Positions 25,321 through 34,969 of a stretch of 64,000 bases of DNA are shown here, piece after piece; the first letter of the stretch is position 1; every line of letters starts with the position of its first letter. The stretch lies in the NCBI RefSeq assembly GCF_964340835.1, contig NZ_OZ204251.1; one strand, given 5' to 3'. This DNA is from Bombilactobacillus bombi (GTDB lineage Bacteria > Bacillota > Bacilli > Lactobacillales > Lactobacillaceae). The notes under the pieces are model-generated. The model did not search any database, was not told the origin of the DNA, and was given only the letters and a program-made list of their open reading frames with translations. The position numbers and the translations under genes were made by a program.

Positions 25321-27631
25321 TTCACGTATTGAAAAATATCATCGTCAAAAAAAACCGCAAAAATCTCATCATAAAGGACTTAAATACCTTTTAAATGCTA
25401 GCTTGGCTTTGATTGTTATAATGGTCGTTGTTTTTGTCTATTATGGTATTAGCGCTCCTAGAGTCAACTCAGAAATTTTACAAAGTGGTGGTTCTTCAAC
25501 TATTTATGATCATAAAGGACAAGAAATTACAACATTAGGTAATGAAAATCGAACCTATATTACCATTGATAAAGTACCCCAAACTATGAAAGATGCTATT
25601 ATTTCTACAGAAGATCGGCATTTTTACCAAGAACATTTAGGTTTCAATCCATTTCGGATTTTTATGGCAGCAATTAATAATTTGCGAGGAGACTCTATTC
25701 AAGGTGGAAGTACGCTAACGCAACAATTAATTAAGTTGTCGGTTTTTTCCACTAAAAAATCTGATCAAACTTTGAAGCGTAAAATGCAAGAAGTTTGGTT
25801 AGCAGTCAAGGTGGAGAGAAACTTTTCTAAAGATCAAATTTTAGAATATTATTTAAACAAAGTATATTTGGCTAATGGGACATATGGATTTCAAACAGCA
25901 GCTCATTATTACTTTGGTAAAAATCTCAATCAATTAACTTTAGAACAAATGGCACTGCTGGCTGGAATGCCACAAGCACCTAATAATTATGATCCATATA
26001 AAAATCCTGATGCAGCTAAAACCAGACGTGATTTAGTATTAAAAGCTATGTACAACAATCATAAAATCACTTTAGAACAAGCTCAGAATGCTAAAAATAC
26101 CCCAATTACTGCTGGTTTGAAAGCCTATCGCCCGAACACGGGAGTTGGAGAAAATAAATTAATTGTAGATCCCTATATAAAAGAAGTGATTCATGAAGTT
26201 AAAGCGAAAGGTTTCGATCCTTATCGCGATAACTTAAAAATTACTGTTAATATGGATACCAAAGTGCAAAAACGTTTATATGAAATAGTTAATAGCAATG
26301 AAATTGCTTTTCCTAATAATTTATTTCAAACAGGCGTTAGCGTCGTTGATCCTAATAATGGCGCCGTAATTGCAATGATTGGCGGGCGCAAATTAGGTGA
26401 TGTGCAGTTAGGATTGAATCGAGCAGTTCAAACCTCCCGCAGCAACGGTTCCACAATGAAGCCTATTTTGGATTATGCACCTGCAATTGAATATTTACAT
26501 TGGCCTACTAATCAAATTGTTCGTGATACTCCTTACACCTATCCTGGCACCAATATCAGTTTAAATAATTGGGATTATTCTTATATGGGTAACATTACCA
26601 TGCGCACAGCTTTAGCCGAATCTCGTAATGTTCCGGCAATTCGCACATTAGGGACGGTAGGATTTGATCGAGCACGTAAATTTGCCCGTAATATGGGAAT
26701 TAATGTGCCTCAAAATGAAGGATTATCTGCGGGAATCGGCAGTGAGGTTTCTTCTTTACAATTAGCTAGTGCATACTCAGCTTTTGCTAATGGTGGCACT
26801 TATTATAAACCTAGCTATGTTTCCAAAATTCAAACTATTGATGGTTTTAACCACCACTATGATCCTACTGGTAAAAAGGTAATGAGCGAAGCTACTGCTT
26901 ATGTAATTACTGACATTTTAAAAGATGTTGTGAAACCTACAGGAATGGGCTCACAAGCTTATATTAGTGGTCTTTATCAAGCAGGTAAAACCGGCTCGAG
27001 TAACTATAGCAATGAAGAAATTGCCCGTAATCCTTCATTAGCAAATATGTCTAAAGATACTTTATTTACTGGATACACCAAAAATTATGCTATCGGCGTA
27101 TGGACTGGCTATGATCAACCTAATCTCCATGGACTAGACGCTACTCAACAAAAAATTGCGGCGCAAATATATCAGCATTTGATGCGTTATTTAGCAGCAC
27201 ATTCCAATAACCAAAATTGGAATAAACCGTACAGTGTAGTTCGGGTGGCTGGAACCAACATCTTATATATTCGTCATCATCGTCCTAATAATATTCCAGC
27301 TCATTCGACTATTAATAACAACAACGACAATAGTGCAAATGAAGTCGTACCTAATCGTGGTCGACGCGCACATTCTAATAATAGCGCTGAATTTGGTACT
27401 GATGATGATAATCGTAGTAATAGTGATTGGGATAATAATTCAAATTCCAATTCTAACAACAATAATTCAACTAACAGTTCTCCTGACACCACTACCCCAC
27501 CTACCAATGGCAATAGTGCTACTAATCCTAATAATAATACTGATAATAATTCCAATTCCACAACTCCGCCTGCTTCTAATACTCCTCCAGTCGCGCCCCC
27601 GGCCAATAATGGTCAACCCCCTACTCAATAA
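25313..27631 (+). CDS. pbp1A: Class A penicillin-binding protein 1A
   Basis: 772 residues. One N-terminal helix (LNASLALIVIMVVVFVYYGI) anchors a GT51 glycosyltransferase domain (STEDRHFYQEHLGFNPFRI, GGSTLTQQLIKLS, ILEYYLNKVYLANGTYGFQ) and a transpeptidase domain (SxxK at SNGSTMKPIL, SRN at ESRNVPAIR, KTGSS). It polymerises and cross-links peptidoglycan. The last 105 residues are an extracytoplasmic low-complexity tail of N, S, T, D and then P, presumably disordered in the wall. Operon with recU. Confidence 0.95.
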   Translation: MANSRIEKYHRQKKPQKSHHKGLKYLLNASLALIVIMVVVFVYYGISAPRVNSEILQSGGSSTIYDHKGQEITTLGNENRTYITIDKVPQTMKDAIISTEDRHFYQEHLGFNPFRIFMAAINNLRGDSIQGGSTLTQQLIKLSVFSTKKSDQTLKRKMQEVWLAVKVERNFSKDQILEYYLNKVYLANGTYGFQTAAHYYFGKNLNQLTLEQMALLAGMPQAPNNYDPYKNPDAAKTRRDLVLKAMYNNHKITLEQAQNAKNTPITAGLKAYRPNTGVGENKLIVDPYIKEVIHEVKAKGFDPYRDNLKITVNMDTKVQKRLYEIVNSNEIAFPNNLFQTGVSVVDPNNGAVIAMIGGRKLGDVQLGLNRAVQTSRSNGSTMKPILDYAPAIEYLHWPTNQIVRDTPYTYPGTNISLNNWDYSYMGNITMRTALAESRNVPAIRTLGTVGFDRARKFARNMGINVPQNEGLSAGIGSEVSSLQLASAYSAFANGGTYYKPSYVSKIQTIDGFNHHYDPTGKKVMSEATAYVITDILKDVVKPTGMGSQAYISGLYQAGKTGSSNYSNEEIARNPSLANMSKDTLFTGYTKNYAIGVWTGYDQPNLHGLDATQQKIAAQIYQHLMRYLAAHSNNQNWNKPYSVVRVAGTNILYIRHHRPNNIPAHSTINNNNDNSANEVVPNRGRRAHSNNSAEFGTDDDNRSNSDWDNNSNSNSNNNNSTNSSPDTTTPPTNGNSATNPNNNTDNNSNSTTPPASNTPPVAPPANNGQPPTQ

Positions 27632-27684
27632 AACAAAACGTTAGACACTCTAGAATTTCTTAAACTGCATAAGCAAAATCTTAA

Positions 27685-27728
27685 AAAAGCAAAAACCATT
27701 TTAAACTAATTTTGGTTTTTGCTTTTTG
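27685..27728 (+). terminator. Terminator of recU-pbp1A
   Basis: Stem AAAAAGCAAAAACC with GGTTTTTGCTTTTT on either side of a 16-base loop. Confidence 0.8.
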
Positions 27729-27822
27729 TTTTGTTCTTTGAACTAATCCTTTAGAAATTTTAAGGTACCCTAAAGAAACTGCTTGTCTTTGATATTTGCT
27801 AGGTGTTGAGCCTTGGAGTTTT

Positions 27823-27892
27823 AAAGAATACGTTGAGTGCTATCCCACTGAGTATATTCTTGAACAACTTTAACTTTGAATTTTTCAGAGAT
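27823..27892 (-). pseudogene. Possible remnant of a transposase N-terminus (IS3 OrfA-like)
   Basis: The minus strand reads ISEKFKVKVVQEYTQWDSTQRIL before a stop; the FKVKVVQEY run resembles the start of IS3-group OrfA helix-turn-helix proteins. No start, no ribosome site and no further homology, so this is a weak call. Confidence 0.3.
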
Positions 27893-27908
27893 ATTAAATC
27901 ATAATAAA

Positions 27909-27951
27909 TGCCTCACAATCGCTAGTCTTTGTCTAACAATTATGAGGCACT
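27909..27951. terminator. Hairpin downstream of the small membrane ORF
   Basis: Arms TGCCTCA and TGAGGCA with further inner pairing; short T runs on both sides. It would end the minus-strand ORF at 27969-28163. Confidence 0.6.
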
Positions 27952-27968
27952 TCATTTTTCTATACTTT

Positions 27969-28163
27969 TTATTTTTTTTCTATTTTTGATGTTGTAATGC
28001 AAATTATTGCTATACATATTAATGACATTAATATGTTTCCTAATTTTTGATTTTTGAATAATGGAACAATGAAATAATAAGATGGCGTATAAATTAAAAG
28101 TAAAACTATTACTGGTATTATTCTTTCTATTTGTTTTTTTTTCATTTTTTTCATTTTTTTCAT
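27969..28163 (-). CDS. Small hypothetical membrane protein
   Basis: 64 residues from the ATG preceded by GTGGGG at 9 bases. The N-terminus is KKMKKMKKK, encoded by three 9-base tandem repeats, then two hydrophobic helices (IIPVIVLLLIYTPSYYFIVPLF and NILMSLICIAIICI) and a basic end. Nothing recognised. A hairpin follows. It may be a real small membrane protein or a chance frame in decayed DNA. Confidence 0.45.
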   Translation of the reverse strand: MKKMKKMKKKQIERIIPVIVLLLIYTPSYYFIVPLFKNQKLGNILMSLICIAIICITTSKIEKK

Positions 28164-28349
28164 TATTGGTATCCCCACTTTTCTGAATTTAAATAAAATG
28201 TTAAATCCATTATGTTGCCCTTAATATAATTTCCGACGCTGTTTATTTATGATAGATTGAGGAATTTTGGCGTATGCTTTTGAATCTTGTTGCTTACCAT
28301 AATCTAAAATTTATTTTTTAATTCTCTTTATTAAATTGTTGTTGATTGG

Positions 28350-28448
28350 TTATTCAATGTAGCTGCACCAGCGTGATGGAGTTGTTGTTGCGCCGAGTGA
28401 AATAGCTAAAAGGGCAATTGTACCTGCTTTTTTGATAGTTTGTTTCAT
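28350..28448 (-). pseudogene. Short secreted-peptide ORF: signal peptide then frame break
   Basis: A strong ribosome site (GGAGGTGTCACC) precedes ATG for 32 residues: a signal peptide MKQTIKKAGTIALLAISLGA, then a short tail TTTPSRWCSYIE. Shifting frame near the end gives HHAGAATLNNQSTTI, more like the start of a mature secreted protein, which suggests a frameshifted and deleted gene. It has a strong promoter of its own. Alternatively the 32-residue product itself is expressed. Confidence 0.5.
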
Positions 28449-28488
28449 TGGTGACACCTCCAGGTTTTTATAAATTTTTTATGTTGGG

Positions 28489-28518
28489 ATTATATCTAAA
28501 AATAAGATTAAAAGTCAA
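28489..28518 (-). promoter_or_regulatory. Strong sigma-A promoter of the signal-peptide ORF
   Basis: On the minus strand TTGACT (28518-28513), 18-base spacer, TATAAT (28494-28489), about 40 bases before the ribosome site and ATG. Confidence 0.7.
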
Positions 28519-28719
28519 TATATTTTTTAATTTTATTTGTGTTTAATATTAAAAAACTGTTGTAGGTGGTGCTGTTAGTACTATGTCCTTTTAATATTAA
28601 CTAATTTTCATTCTTAGAATGATATAATTTATTTTTGGCAACTTATCCCGAAAAGATGTGCTTCGTTGTTGAAAGAGATATTTGTCTTTGTAATTTTAGT
28701 ACATCACGATACTATAAAA

Positions 28720-28790
28720 TAAAAAATGCCCCGGCTAATACATTGTGGCAGATACCGGATATGGTGGTGAAGCAAAGAGACAATTTCAAT
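28720..28790 (+). pseudogene. Possible transposase fragment (IS1182-like)
   Basis: One frame reads YIVADTGYGGEAKRQFQLN before a stop, similar to the ADxGYGSEEN motif near the DDE core of IS1182-type transposases. The surrounding frames are closed; no terminal repeats seen. Weak. Confidence 0.3.
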
Positions 28791-28890
28791 TAAATTAGGA
28801 ATCCTGTTAATGATAATGACTTTATCTCAATTAACCAAGTTTTGGGCTAACTATGATAAACAACTTACACTCAATGGTAAATGCATAAAA

Positions 28891-28934
28891 AATAGATTCA
28901 AAATTTTGGATTTTCCAAAGGTTTGAATCTATTA
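28891..28934 (-). terminator. Terminator of the dinG-asnS-dnaD-nth unit
   Basis: Stem AATAGATTCAAA with TTTGAATCTATT, followed by a run of T on the minus strand, 28 bases after the nth stop. Confidence 0.8.
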
Positions 28935-28961
28935 ATGTTGAGCTTTTTCCCAGATTATGTG

Positions 28962-29606
28962 TTATTTTTGATTACTCAATTCCCATTGATCACAGATTTG
29001 CACAATAGGCAAATCTTGGATTTGTTTTTCATTATGAAAGTTGTATTTTCTTCCCAATTCAATTAAAGCATGATGTCCGCTAATCCACAAATTATCTGGC
29101 AAAGCACTAGTAATGCGACGCTCGATTTGATTGACTGTTGCTGTAGAAGATACAAAATGGAGCCTCTTAGAAATTGCACTAACATGAGTATCAACAGCAA
29201 ATGCAGGAATACCGAAGCAATCTGCTAAGACAACATTGGCAGTTTTAGTTCCGACCCCCGGCAAGGTAACCAATTGCGATTTAACTGAGGGTACTTCGCC
29301 ATTAAAATGTTGACATAAATTTTGAGCACAGGCAACTAAATAACGCGCTTTATTATGATACAAACCAATAGATTTAATTAATGGCTCGATTTCAGATATT
29401 GTAGCTGTTGCCATTGCTTGTGGAGTAGGAAATTGCTGGAATAATTTTGGAGTCACTTGATTAACTGACTTGTCTGTTGTTTGAGCACTTAGTAAGACTG
29501 CAATTAAATATTGAAAATTACTTTGAGCTTGTAAACTAGGACCCGCGTTGGGAAATTCTTTTAAAATAATTTGAAAGGCTTGATTAATTTGAGAGTCAGA
29601 TAACAA
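28962..29606 (-). CDS. nth: Endonuclease III without iron-sulphur ligands
   Basis: 214 residues. DNA glycosylase/AP lyase for oxidised pyrimidines: the helix-hairpin-helix LPGVGTKTANVV carries catalytic Lys121 and FAVDTHV carries Asp139. The C-terminal region after LIELGRKY, where Nth has four cysteines in a C-x6-C-x2-C-x5-C loop, here has only Cys205 (NEKQIQDLPIVQIC), so no [4Fe-4S] cluster can form. It starts 2 bases after dnaD, the B. subtilis dnaD-nth order. Confidence 0.93.
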   Translation of the reverse strand: MLSDSQINQAFQIILKEFPNAGPSLQAQSNFQYLIAVLLSAQTTDKSVNQVTPKLFQQFPTPQAMATATISEIEPLIKSIGLYHNKARYLVACAQNLCQHFNGEVPSVKSQLVTLPGVGTKTANVVLADCFGIPAFAVDTHVSAISKRLHFVSSTATVNQIERRITSALPDNLWISGHHALIELGRKYNFHNEKQIQDLPIVQICDQWELSNQK

Positions 29607-29608
29607 TT

Positions 29609-30220
29609 TTAATTACCTCCATAATGCGACTTATTATTTTGGAGTTGAGCTGCGGTGGTGATGTGTTGTTTTTCCCAATTAATCAAAATACGATCTATAT
29701 ATTTTAAAGAATAGACTTGATTTAAAACTGCCTCTTTTAAAGCTAAATTAATAATTTCAGGGCTGTAATTGTCTTGGGTTAACCATTCTTGAATCGTTTG
29801 CCGTTCAATGGGTGACAATGGTCGACCAAATTCCACTTCAATTTTTTGAAAAATAGTCTGCGCGGCATCATCTTTTTGGGCAGGTTTTGAAGATTCCTGC
29901 AAATTTTGCAAAGCTTCATAAACCGGTGATAAGTCGTAGTAATCTTGAAATTTATGGTTTTCACTAGTTTGAGATTGGATTTTGATTAATTTTTTATCAA
30001 TTAAACTTTGTGTTAATTGATAAATTTGGGCAGCCGAAAAACCAGTATTGTGAGTCAATTGAGCAGTTGAAGGAAATTTGATACCCAATTCTTGAAACAT
30101 CTTTAAATTGACAAACAAAACAAATTCTTCACTCGTGAATTTTAAATCTTGAAAATGTTGGATTAATAAGTTATTAATACTAGTACTACCTGCATTAACG
30201 ATACTTTTCCAATTAACCAT
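29609..30220 (-). CDS. dnaD: DnaD-like replication initiation protein
   Basis: 203 residues. A winged-helix N-terminal domain (FVLFVNLKMFQELGIKFPSTAQLTHNTGFSAAQIYQLTQSLIDKKLI) and a C-terminal DnaD/DnaB2 domain (GRPLSPIERQTIQEWLTQDNYSPEIINLALKEAVL...SLKYIDRILINWEKQHI). DnaD helps load the replicative helicase in Firmicutes. Between asnS and nth as in B. subtilis. Confidence 0.93.
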   Translation of the reverse strand: MVNWKSIVNAGSTSINNLLIQHFQDLKFTSEEFVLFVNLKMFQELGIKFPSTAQLTHNTGFSAAQIYQLTQSLIDKKLIKIQSQTSENHKFQDYYDLSPVYEALQNLQESSKPAQKDDAAQTIFQKIEVEFGRPLSPIERQTIQEWLTQDNYSPEIINLALKEAVLNQVYSLKYIDRILINWEKQHITTAAQLQNNKSHYGGN

Positions 30221-30273
30221 TATTGCACCACTTTCTTAAAAAGATAACTTAATACTATACACACTTTAATGAA

Positions 30274-30304
30274 AGAGGATGGAACAAAATGTTGTCCCAT
30301 CCTC
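30274..30304. terminator. Hairpin between dnaD and asnS
   Basis: Arms GAGGATGG and CCATCCTC with a further ACAA/TTGT pairing; without a clean T run after it on the minus strand, so only a probable asnS terminator. Confidence 0.5.
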
Positions 30305-30322
30305 CTGTAATAATTTTTCTAA

Positions 30323-31618
30323 TTAAGGGCGTAATCGATTAATCATTCTTGGGAACGGAATAGCTTCACGTAAATGATCTAAATGACAAATCCAAGTAAT
30401 GGCCCGTTCTAACCCTAAGCCAAAACCAGCATGTGGTACAGAACCGTACTTACGTAAATCTAAGTACCAATCATAAGCTTCTAAATCTAAGCCCTTTTTA
30501 ACCATTTCAGCTTTTAACTTATCATAATCTGCTTCTCTTTCAGAACCACCAATGATTTCACCGTAGCCTTCAGGAGCCAGCATATCAGCACAAATATATA
30601 AATCATCTCTAGTAGGATGAGACTTCATATAGAAAGGTTTAATAGCCTTAGGATAATTCAAAACAAAAACTGGTTGTTCAAATTGATCGGAAATATATGT
30701 CTCTTCGGGTGCACCAAAGTCATCACCCCATTGAATATCAATTCCCCCCTCTTGACAAAGCTTGATAGCTTCATCATAAGAAATCCGTGGATATGGGGTT
30801 TTAGTATAACGAGCCAAAACTTCTGGATCACGATCTAAAAGCTTTAATTCGTATTGGCAATTATCCAAGACAGACTGTACTAAGAAAGCAATATAACGTT
30901 CTTGAATCTGTAAACTTTCTTCTTGATGCATAAATGCCATTTCCGGTTCAATCATCCAAAATTCAGTCAAATGACGGCGTGTTTTAGATTTTTCTGCACG
31001 GAACGTTGGTCCAAAAGAGTACACTTTATCAAAGGCCATTGCCCCCACTTCTTCATATAGCTGACCACTTTGAGACAAATAAGCTTCAGTATCAAAATAG
31101 TCAGTGGCAAATAATTCAGTCGTTCCTTCTGGAGCAGTACCTGTCAATAATGGAGCATCAAATTTTATGAAGCCTTCTTGATGAAAGAAAGTGTAAGTAG
31201 CACGAATTAATTCATCACGAATTCTCATAATAGCAAAAGGACGCCGTGAACGTAACCATAGATGCCGATTATCTAATAAAAATTCAATCCCATGCTCTTT
31301 AGGAGTGATTGGAAAATCTTCACTTTCACCAACAACTTCTAAGTTAGAGACCTCAATTTCATAGCCGAAATGAGACCGTTTATCTTGATGGATAACGCCG
31401 GTTACATAAAAGCTTGTTTCTTGGCGTAATTTTTTAGCTATTTCAAAAACTTCTTCACTGACATTGCTTTTGACGACAACACCTTGAAAATAGGCAGTAC
31501 CATCACGTAATTGTAAGAAAGCAATTTTCCCAGAAGAACGTTTGTCAGTGAGCCAAACGCCAATCTTCACTTCTTCATCAACATGCTTTGGGGCATCAAT
31601 AATATTAATTTGCTGCAT
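30323..31618 (-). CDS. asnS: Asparaginyl-tRNA synthetase
   Basis: 431 residues. An OB-fold anticodon domain (KIGVWLTDKRSSGKIAFLQLRDGTAYFQGVV) precedes the class II catalytic core: motif 2 FGPTFRAEKSKTRRHLTEFWMIEPE and motif 3 GFGLGLERAITWI. No T-box is present in the 29-base gap to the upstream gene. Within the conserved dinG-ypmB-asnS-dnaD-nth order. Confidence 0.96.
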   Translation of the reverse strand: MQQINIIDAPKHVDEEVKIGVWLTDKRSSGKIAFLQLRDGTAYFQGVVVKSNVSEEVFEIAKKLRQETSFYVTGVIHQDKRSHFGYEIEVSNLEVVGESEDFPITPKEHGIEFLLDNRHLWLRSRRPFAIMRIRDELIRATYTFFHQEGFIKFDAPLLTGTAPEGTTELFATDYFDTEAYLSQSGQLYEEVGAMAFDKVYSFGPTFRAEKSKTRRHLTEFWMIEPEMAFMHQEESLQIQERYIAFLVQSVLDNCQYELKLLDRDPEVLARYTKTPYPRISYDEAIKLCQEGGIDIQWGDDFGAPEETYISDQFEQPVFVLNYPKAIKPFYMKSHPTRDDLYICADMLAPEGYGEIIGGSEREADYDKLKAEMVKKGLDLEAYDWYLDLRKYGSVPHAGFGLGLERAITWICHLDHLREAIPFPRMINRLRP

Positions 31619-31647
31619 TACTTATTCCTCCAACATTATAATTAAAT

Positions 31648-32130
31648 TTAAAGATTATTAATAACTTGGACAATTTTGGTATTTTTAAAATTAGTTAAAT
31701 AATAACCAACTGTTTGATTCTTGTTAACAAAAGTTATCTCCCAAACCGGTTTTTGCTGATGATAACCTAGAGCAACTTTGGTAATTTTCTTCGGATGTTG
31801 ATTGTCCTCCACAATTTGCCGAGCTTGGTAAGGTAAATTTGCTTTACCTTTTAAGACATTAATTTTACCACTATGCCCATTGATAATAACATATTTAAAT
31901 TGTTGGGGATGGTGCTGATCATAACCACCCACTGAAAAATAACGCTGTTGGCGGTCAAACTCCGAATAAAAAGTTGCATTTGTCACATCAGCCTTACTTT
32001 GAGCTACATTAAGTGCTTGTGTTCGAGCTGAACTATGTAAGCCAGTAGCTAACAAATAAAAAGCCCAAACCAAAGCAACTAATGCAATGAAAATAATAAT
32101 AATAGCTGTCCGATGCCATTGATTTTTCAT
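31648..32130 (-). CDS. TseB-like (YpmB) membrane-anchored PepSY protein
   Basis: 160 residues: one N-terminal helix (AIIIIFIALVALVWAFYLL) and an extracytoplasmic PepSY/DUF5590-type domain. B. subtilis YpmB, renamed TseB, sits in the same place between dinG and asnS and affects the elongasome PBP2A; function here is inferred from position and layout. Confidence 0.75.
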   Translation of the reverse strand: MKNQWHRTAIIIIFIALVALVWAFYLLATGLHSSARTQALNVAQSKADVTNATFYSEFDRQQRYFSVGGYDQHHPQQFKYVIINGHSGKINVLKGKANLPYQARQIVEDNQHPKKITKVALGYHQQKPVWEITFVNKNQTVGYYLTNFKNTKIVQVINNL

Positions 32131-32163
32131 GAGTACTCCTTATTAACATTCTTATATAGTGTA

Positions 32164-34965
32164 TCAAAAATTAGTCCGAAGCAACATATTTATTTGCAGA
32201 GCAATTTCGGAAATGGCTAGCTGATTGTTGTAAGGTGGCAATTCTAATTCGTGATACATTCGTTCTCCATATTTGGTTGAAGCAATGCGATCATCTAAAA
32301 TAACAATAATACCCTGATCTGACGGAGAACGAATCAAACGCCCTACTTCTTGTTTAAGGCGCCGAACTGCTGTTGGTAAACTTTCAACTTGAAAAGGATT
32401 AAATCCTTGTTGGCGCCAATAGTTATTTTTAGCTTGAACTAAGGGATTACTTGGGGCTTCAAAAGGCAAACGGGTAATGACTAGTAACTTTAACTCACCA
32501 GCTGATAAATTCAGCCCTTCGCCAAAGCTATTGGCAGCTAATAAGATAGCAGTAGGATTTAAATAAAATCGTTTTTTAATTCGTTGATTAGATCCTGTTA
32601 TCCCTTGTGCTAAGATTTCTCGTTGATCAGAGATCTTAGTTGATATTAAATACTGATAAGCAGTCTGTAAAGTTGCCAAAGAATTAAACATAATTAGTGC
32701 TTTACAAGTAGTATTAGTAAGCAATTGTGCTATGCTATGTGCTATGCTATGTGCTAAATAATTGTCAAATTCTGGATTATTACGTGGATTTGCTACATCC
32801 CTGGGTAAATATACTTGCAACTGCTGATTAAGATCATAATCACGTTTTAAAATCAAGTAATCTTTTTTGGGTAATTTTTCTTTGATACCCAATTGCTGAC
32901 AAAAATTACGAAAACTATGATGATATTGCAAAGCTGCACCAATAAAAATCGTTGTTCTAAACTTTTCTTGGAGTTTGGTTACTATCGTATTTTGATTAAA
33001 CATTTGCGTGGCTAAACTAATGGAGTCCCAATTACTATAATCCTGCATCATTACCATAAGCCCTGTGTCAGGCTGCCAAACTGATAAACCAGCTAATACT
33101 TGTTCTAATTGGTGTTCTTGCTGCCAAAGAACTTGATATTGAATTTTTAATTGATAGATAATTTGCTCAATAGTTAATAAAGAATTTGTTTTAGTCACTT
33201 CATAAAGTTGTAGCAATTTGGTTAGCCGTGCTAAAATCGCTTGTAAATCTTGAGCCAATTTATTCAAACTTTTAACAGTTCGGTGATGCAATTGTTCACT
33301 GCTTAAAGTTAAAACCATTTCAGACTTGCGTTTTGATAACGGGATTTGCTTTTTTAAATAGTTACTTAATAAATCTGCTTCTAAAAATTCCAAACGTTGT
33401 TTTGCAGTATTAAAGTCAGCATCCAAGGCTAATAAATCGTCATGAGTCCAAGAATTAAATCTAGTTTGATTAAAAAAGTTTCTAATAGTTACTCGTTGTT
33501 GATATAAAATATCACTTATTTTTTTTAAAGCATCTTTTAAAGTACGAAAAATTAGATGCGCTTGCGGTTTTAATGATTGTTGCAAAATATTGTTGGCTTC
33601 ATCAATAAGTAATACGTGCTTGTTATCCCACAACTTTGTATCCAAATTATCTAACAAATAAGCATGATTAGTAATTAAAATATCACTTTGGAGCGCATTT
33701 TGCCAGCGGCGCCGCCAAAAATCATATTCATAAAATAAACCTGACTGCCGATGTCCATTACTTACGATTAATTTGAAAAAATCACTTTGATAATTAGTTA
33801 AATTCAATTCTGATAATTCACCAGTTTGCGTTTGTGTTAGCCAAACAATAATGCGCATTTTTACTAAATCTGTTTGGCGATGACCAAAGTTATGCCGTAA
33901 TACCTGATAAAAATTATCCAAATCTAAATAATTATGCGCACTATTAATAATAGTGGCACTATATTGGCGCTGTCGCAATCGTTCCAATAACGGCAGCGAT
34001 TCTTGTATTAATTGCTGCTGTAACAACTTAGTGGATGTTGCAATGATAACTTGTTTACCTTGGTCTAAATAATACGATAAAGGAAATAAATATCCTAACG
34101 TTTTTCCCATCCCTGTGGGAGCATCCACTAATGCTAAAGGAGTTTGTTGACTTACTTTACGTTGGATGAAATTCATCATTTTCATTTGTTGGGGACGACA
34201 AGTAATAGTCTGATTAAATATTGTAGATTTTTTGGCCGTTGTTACTGGATATTTACTATTCATTGGTGTGTTATTAATAACCGTTTGTGGCTTTTTGAAA
34301 ACCAATCCTTGAATATTGATTAAATAATCAGGTAATTTGCTGGGGTTCTTGCAAGCCTGCTCAATCATTAATTCAACAAAATCACCAGTTTGGCGAATTA
34401 AACTGTGCGTAAAATGCTTCAATAACTGTAATGTCGGTTGCGGCAAATGTAATAATTGCTGTTGCAAGTACAAAAATAGCTGTGCCGTTACTAAAGCATC
34501 ACTATCAGCTTGATGCGGATTTAAATGTTGAATATTTAAATAACTGGTTAAATCAGCTAATTTAAAACTGGGCGCTTCAGGTAAGAGAATCTGGGCCAAT
34601 TCTACTGTATCAATAGCTGCTTGTGGTACATAATTGATGCCTGCCGCATGTAATTCAGACTGTAAAAATGGCAAATCAAAATTAACATTGTGGGCCACAA
34701 AAACTGCACCATCTAAAACTGCTTGAATTTGATACGCAAAATGAGCAAATTCAGGTTGCTGCTCTAGTTGTGCATTAGTAAGACCGGTTAATTCTGCAAT
34801 TTTAGAACTGAGTTCTTTTTGCGGATTAATTAAAAAGTTATATTTGTCTGTTATTTGCTGTCCTTCAATAACAACAGCAGCAAATTGAATTATCTGATCA
34901 CCAGATTTAAATTGTGTTCCGGTAGTTTCTAAATCAACTACTACATATTTTTCTTTAATCATCAT
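32164..34965 (-). CDS. dinG: DinG-family helicase with N-terminal 3'-5' exonuclease domain
   Basis: 933 residues. DnaQ-like exonuclease domain at about 1-165 (VVVDLETTGTQ, FVAHNVNFDLPFL, HQADSDALVTAQL), then an XPD-like superfamily 2 helicase: Walker A APTGMGKTL, DEAN box LLIDEANN, and SFGEGLNLSAGELKLLVITRLPF/ QEVGRLIRS near the end. No cysteines lie in the region of the XPD iron-sulphur domain (NYLDLDNF where other DinG proteins have NYLCL...). In Firmicutes such proteins can act as exonucleases rather than helicases. A 12-base tandem repeat near 32727-32757 encodes HSIAHSIA. Confidence 0.9.
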   Translation of the reverse strand: MMIKEKYVVVDLETTGTQFKSGDQIIQFAAVVIEGQQITDKYNFLINPQKELSSKIAELTGLTNAQLEQQPEFAHFAYQIQAVLDGAVFVAHNVNFDLPFLQSELHAAGINYVPQAAIDTVELAQILLPEAPSFKLADLTSYLNIQHLNPHQADSDALVTAQLFLYLQQQLLHLPQPTLQLLKHFTHSLIRQTGDFVELMIEQACKNPSKLPDYLINIQGLVFKKPQTVINNTPMNSKYPVTTAKKSTIFNQTITCRPQQMKMMNFIQRKVSQQTPLALVDAPTGMGKTLGYLFPLSYYLDQGKQVIIATSTKLLQQQLIQESLPLLERLRQRQYSATIINSAHNYLDLDNFYQVLRHNFGHRQTDLVKMRIIVWLTQTQTGELSELNLTNYQSDFFKLIVSNGHRQSGLFYEYDFWRRRWQNALQSDILITNHAYLLDNLDTKLWDNKHVLLIDEANNILQQSLKPQAHLIFRTLKDALKKISDILYQQRVTIRNFFNQTRFNSWTHDDLLALDADFNTAKQRLEFLEADLLSNYLKKQIPLSKRKSEMVLTLSSEQLHHRTVKSLNKLAQDLQAILARLTKLLQLYEVTKTNSLLTIEQIIYQLKIQYQVLWQQEHQLEQVLAGLSVWQPDTGLMVMMQDYSNWDSISLATQMFNQNTIVTKLQEKFRTTIFIGAALQYHHSFRNFCQQLGIKEKLPKKDYLILKRDYDLNQQLQVYLPRDVANPRNNPEFDNYLAHSIAHSIAQLLTNTTCKALIMFNSLATLQTAYQYLISTKISDQREILAQGITGSNQRIKKRFYLNPTAILLAANSFGEGLNLSAGELKLLVITRLPFEAPSNPLVQAKNNYWRQQGFNPFQVESLPTAVRRLKQEVGRLIRSPSDQGIIVILDDRIASTKYGERMYHELELPPYNNQLAISEIALQINMLLRTNF

Positions 34966-34969
34966 GCAT

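Noticed and set aside
27301..27644. Long reading frames on both strands in the end of pbp1A
   Set aside because: They are by-products of the repetitive N/S/T/P codons in the pbp1A tail.
32727..32760. 12-base tandem repeat GCTATGCTATGT
   Set aside because: In-frame inside dinG, encoding HSIAHSIA; probably replication slippage without regulatory role.
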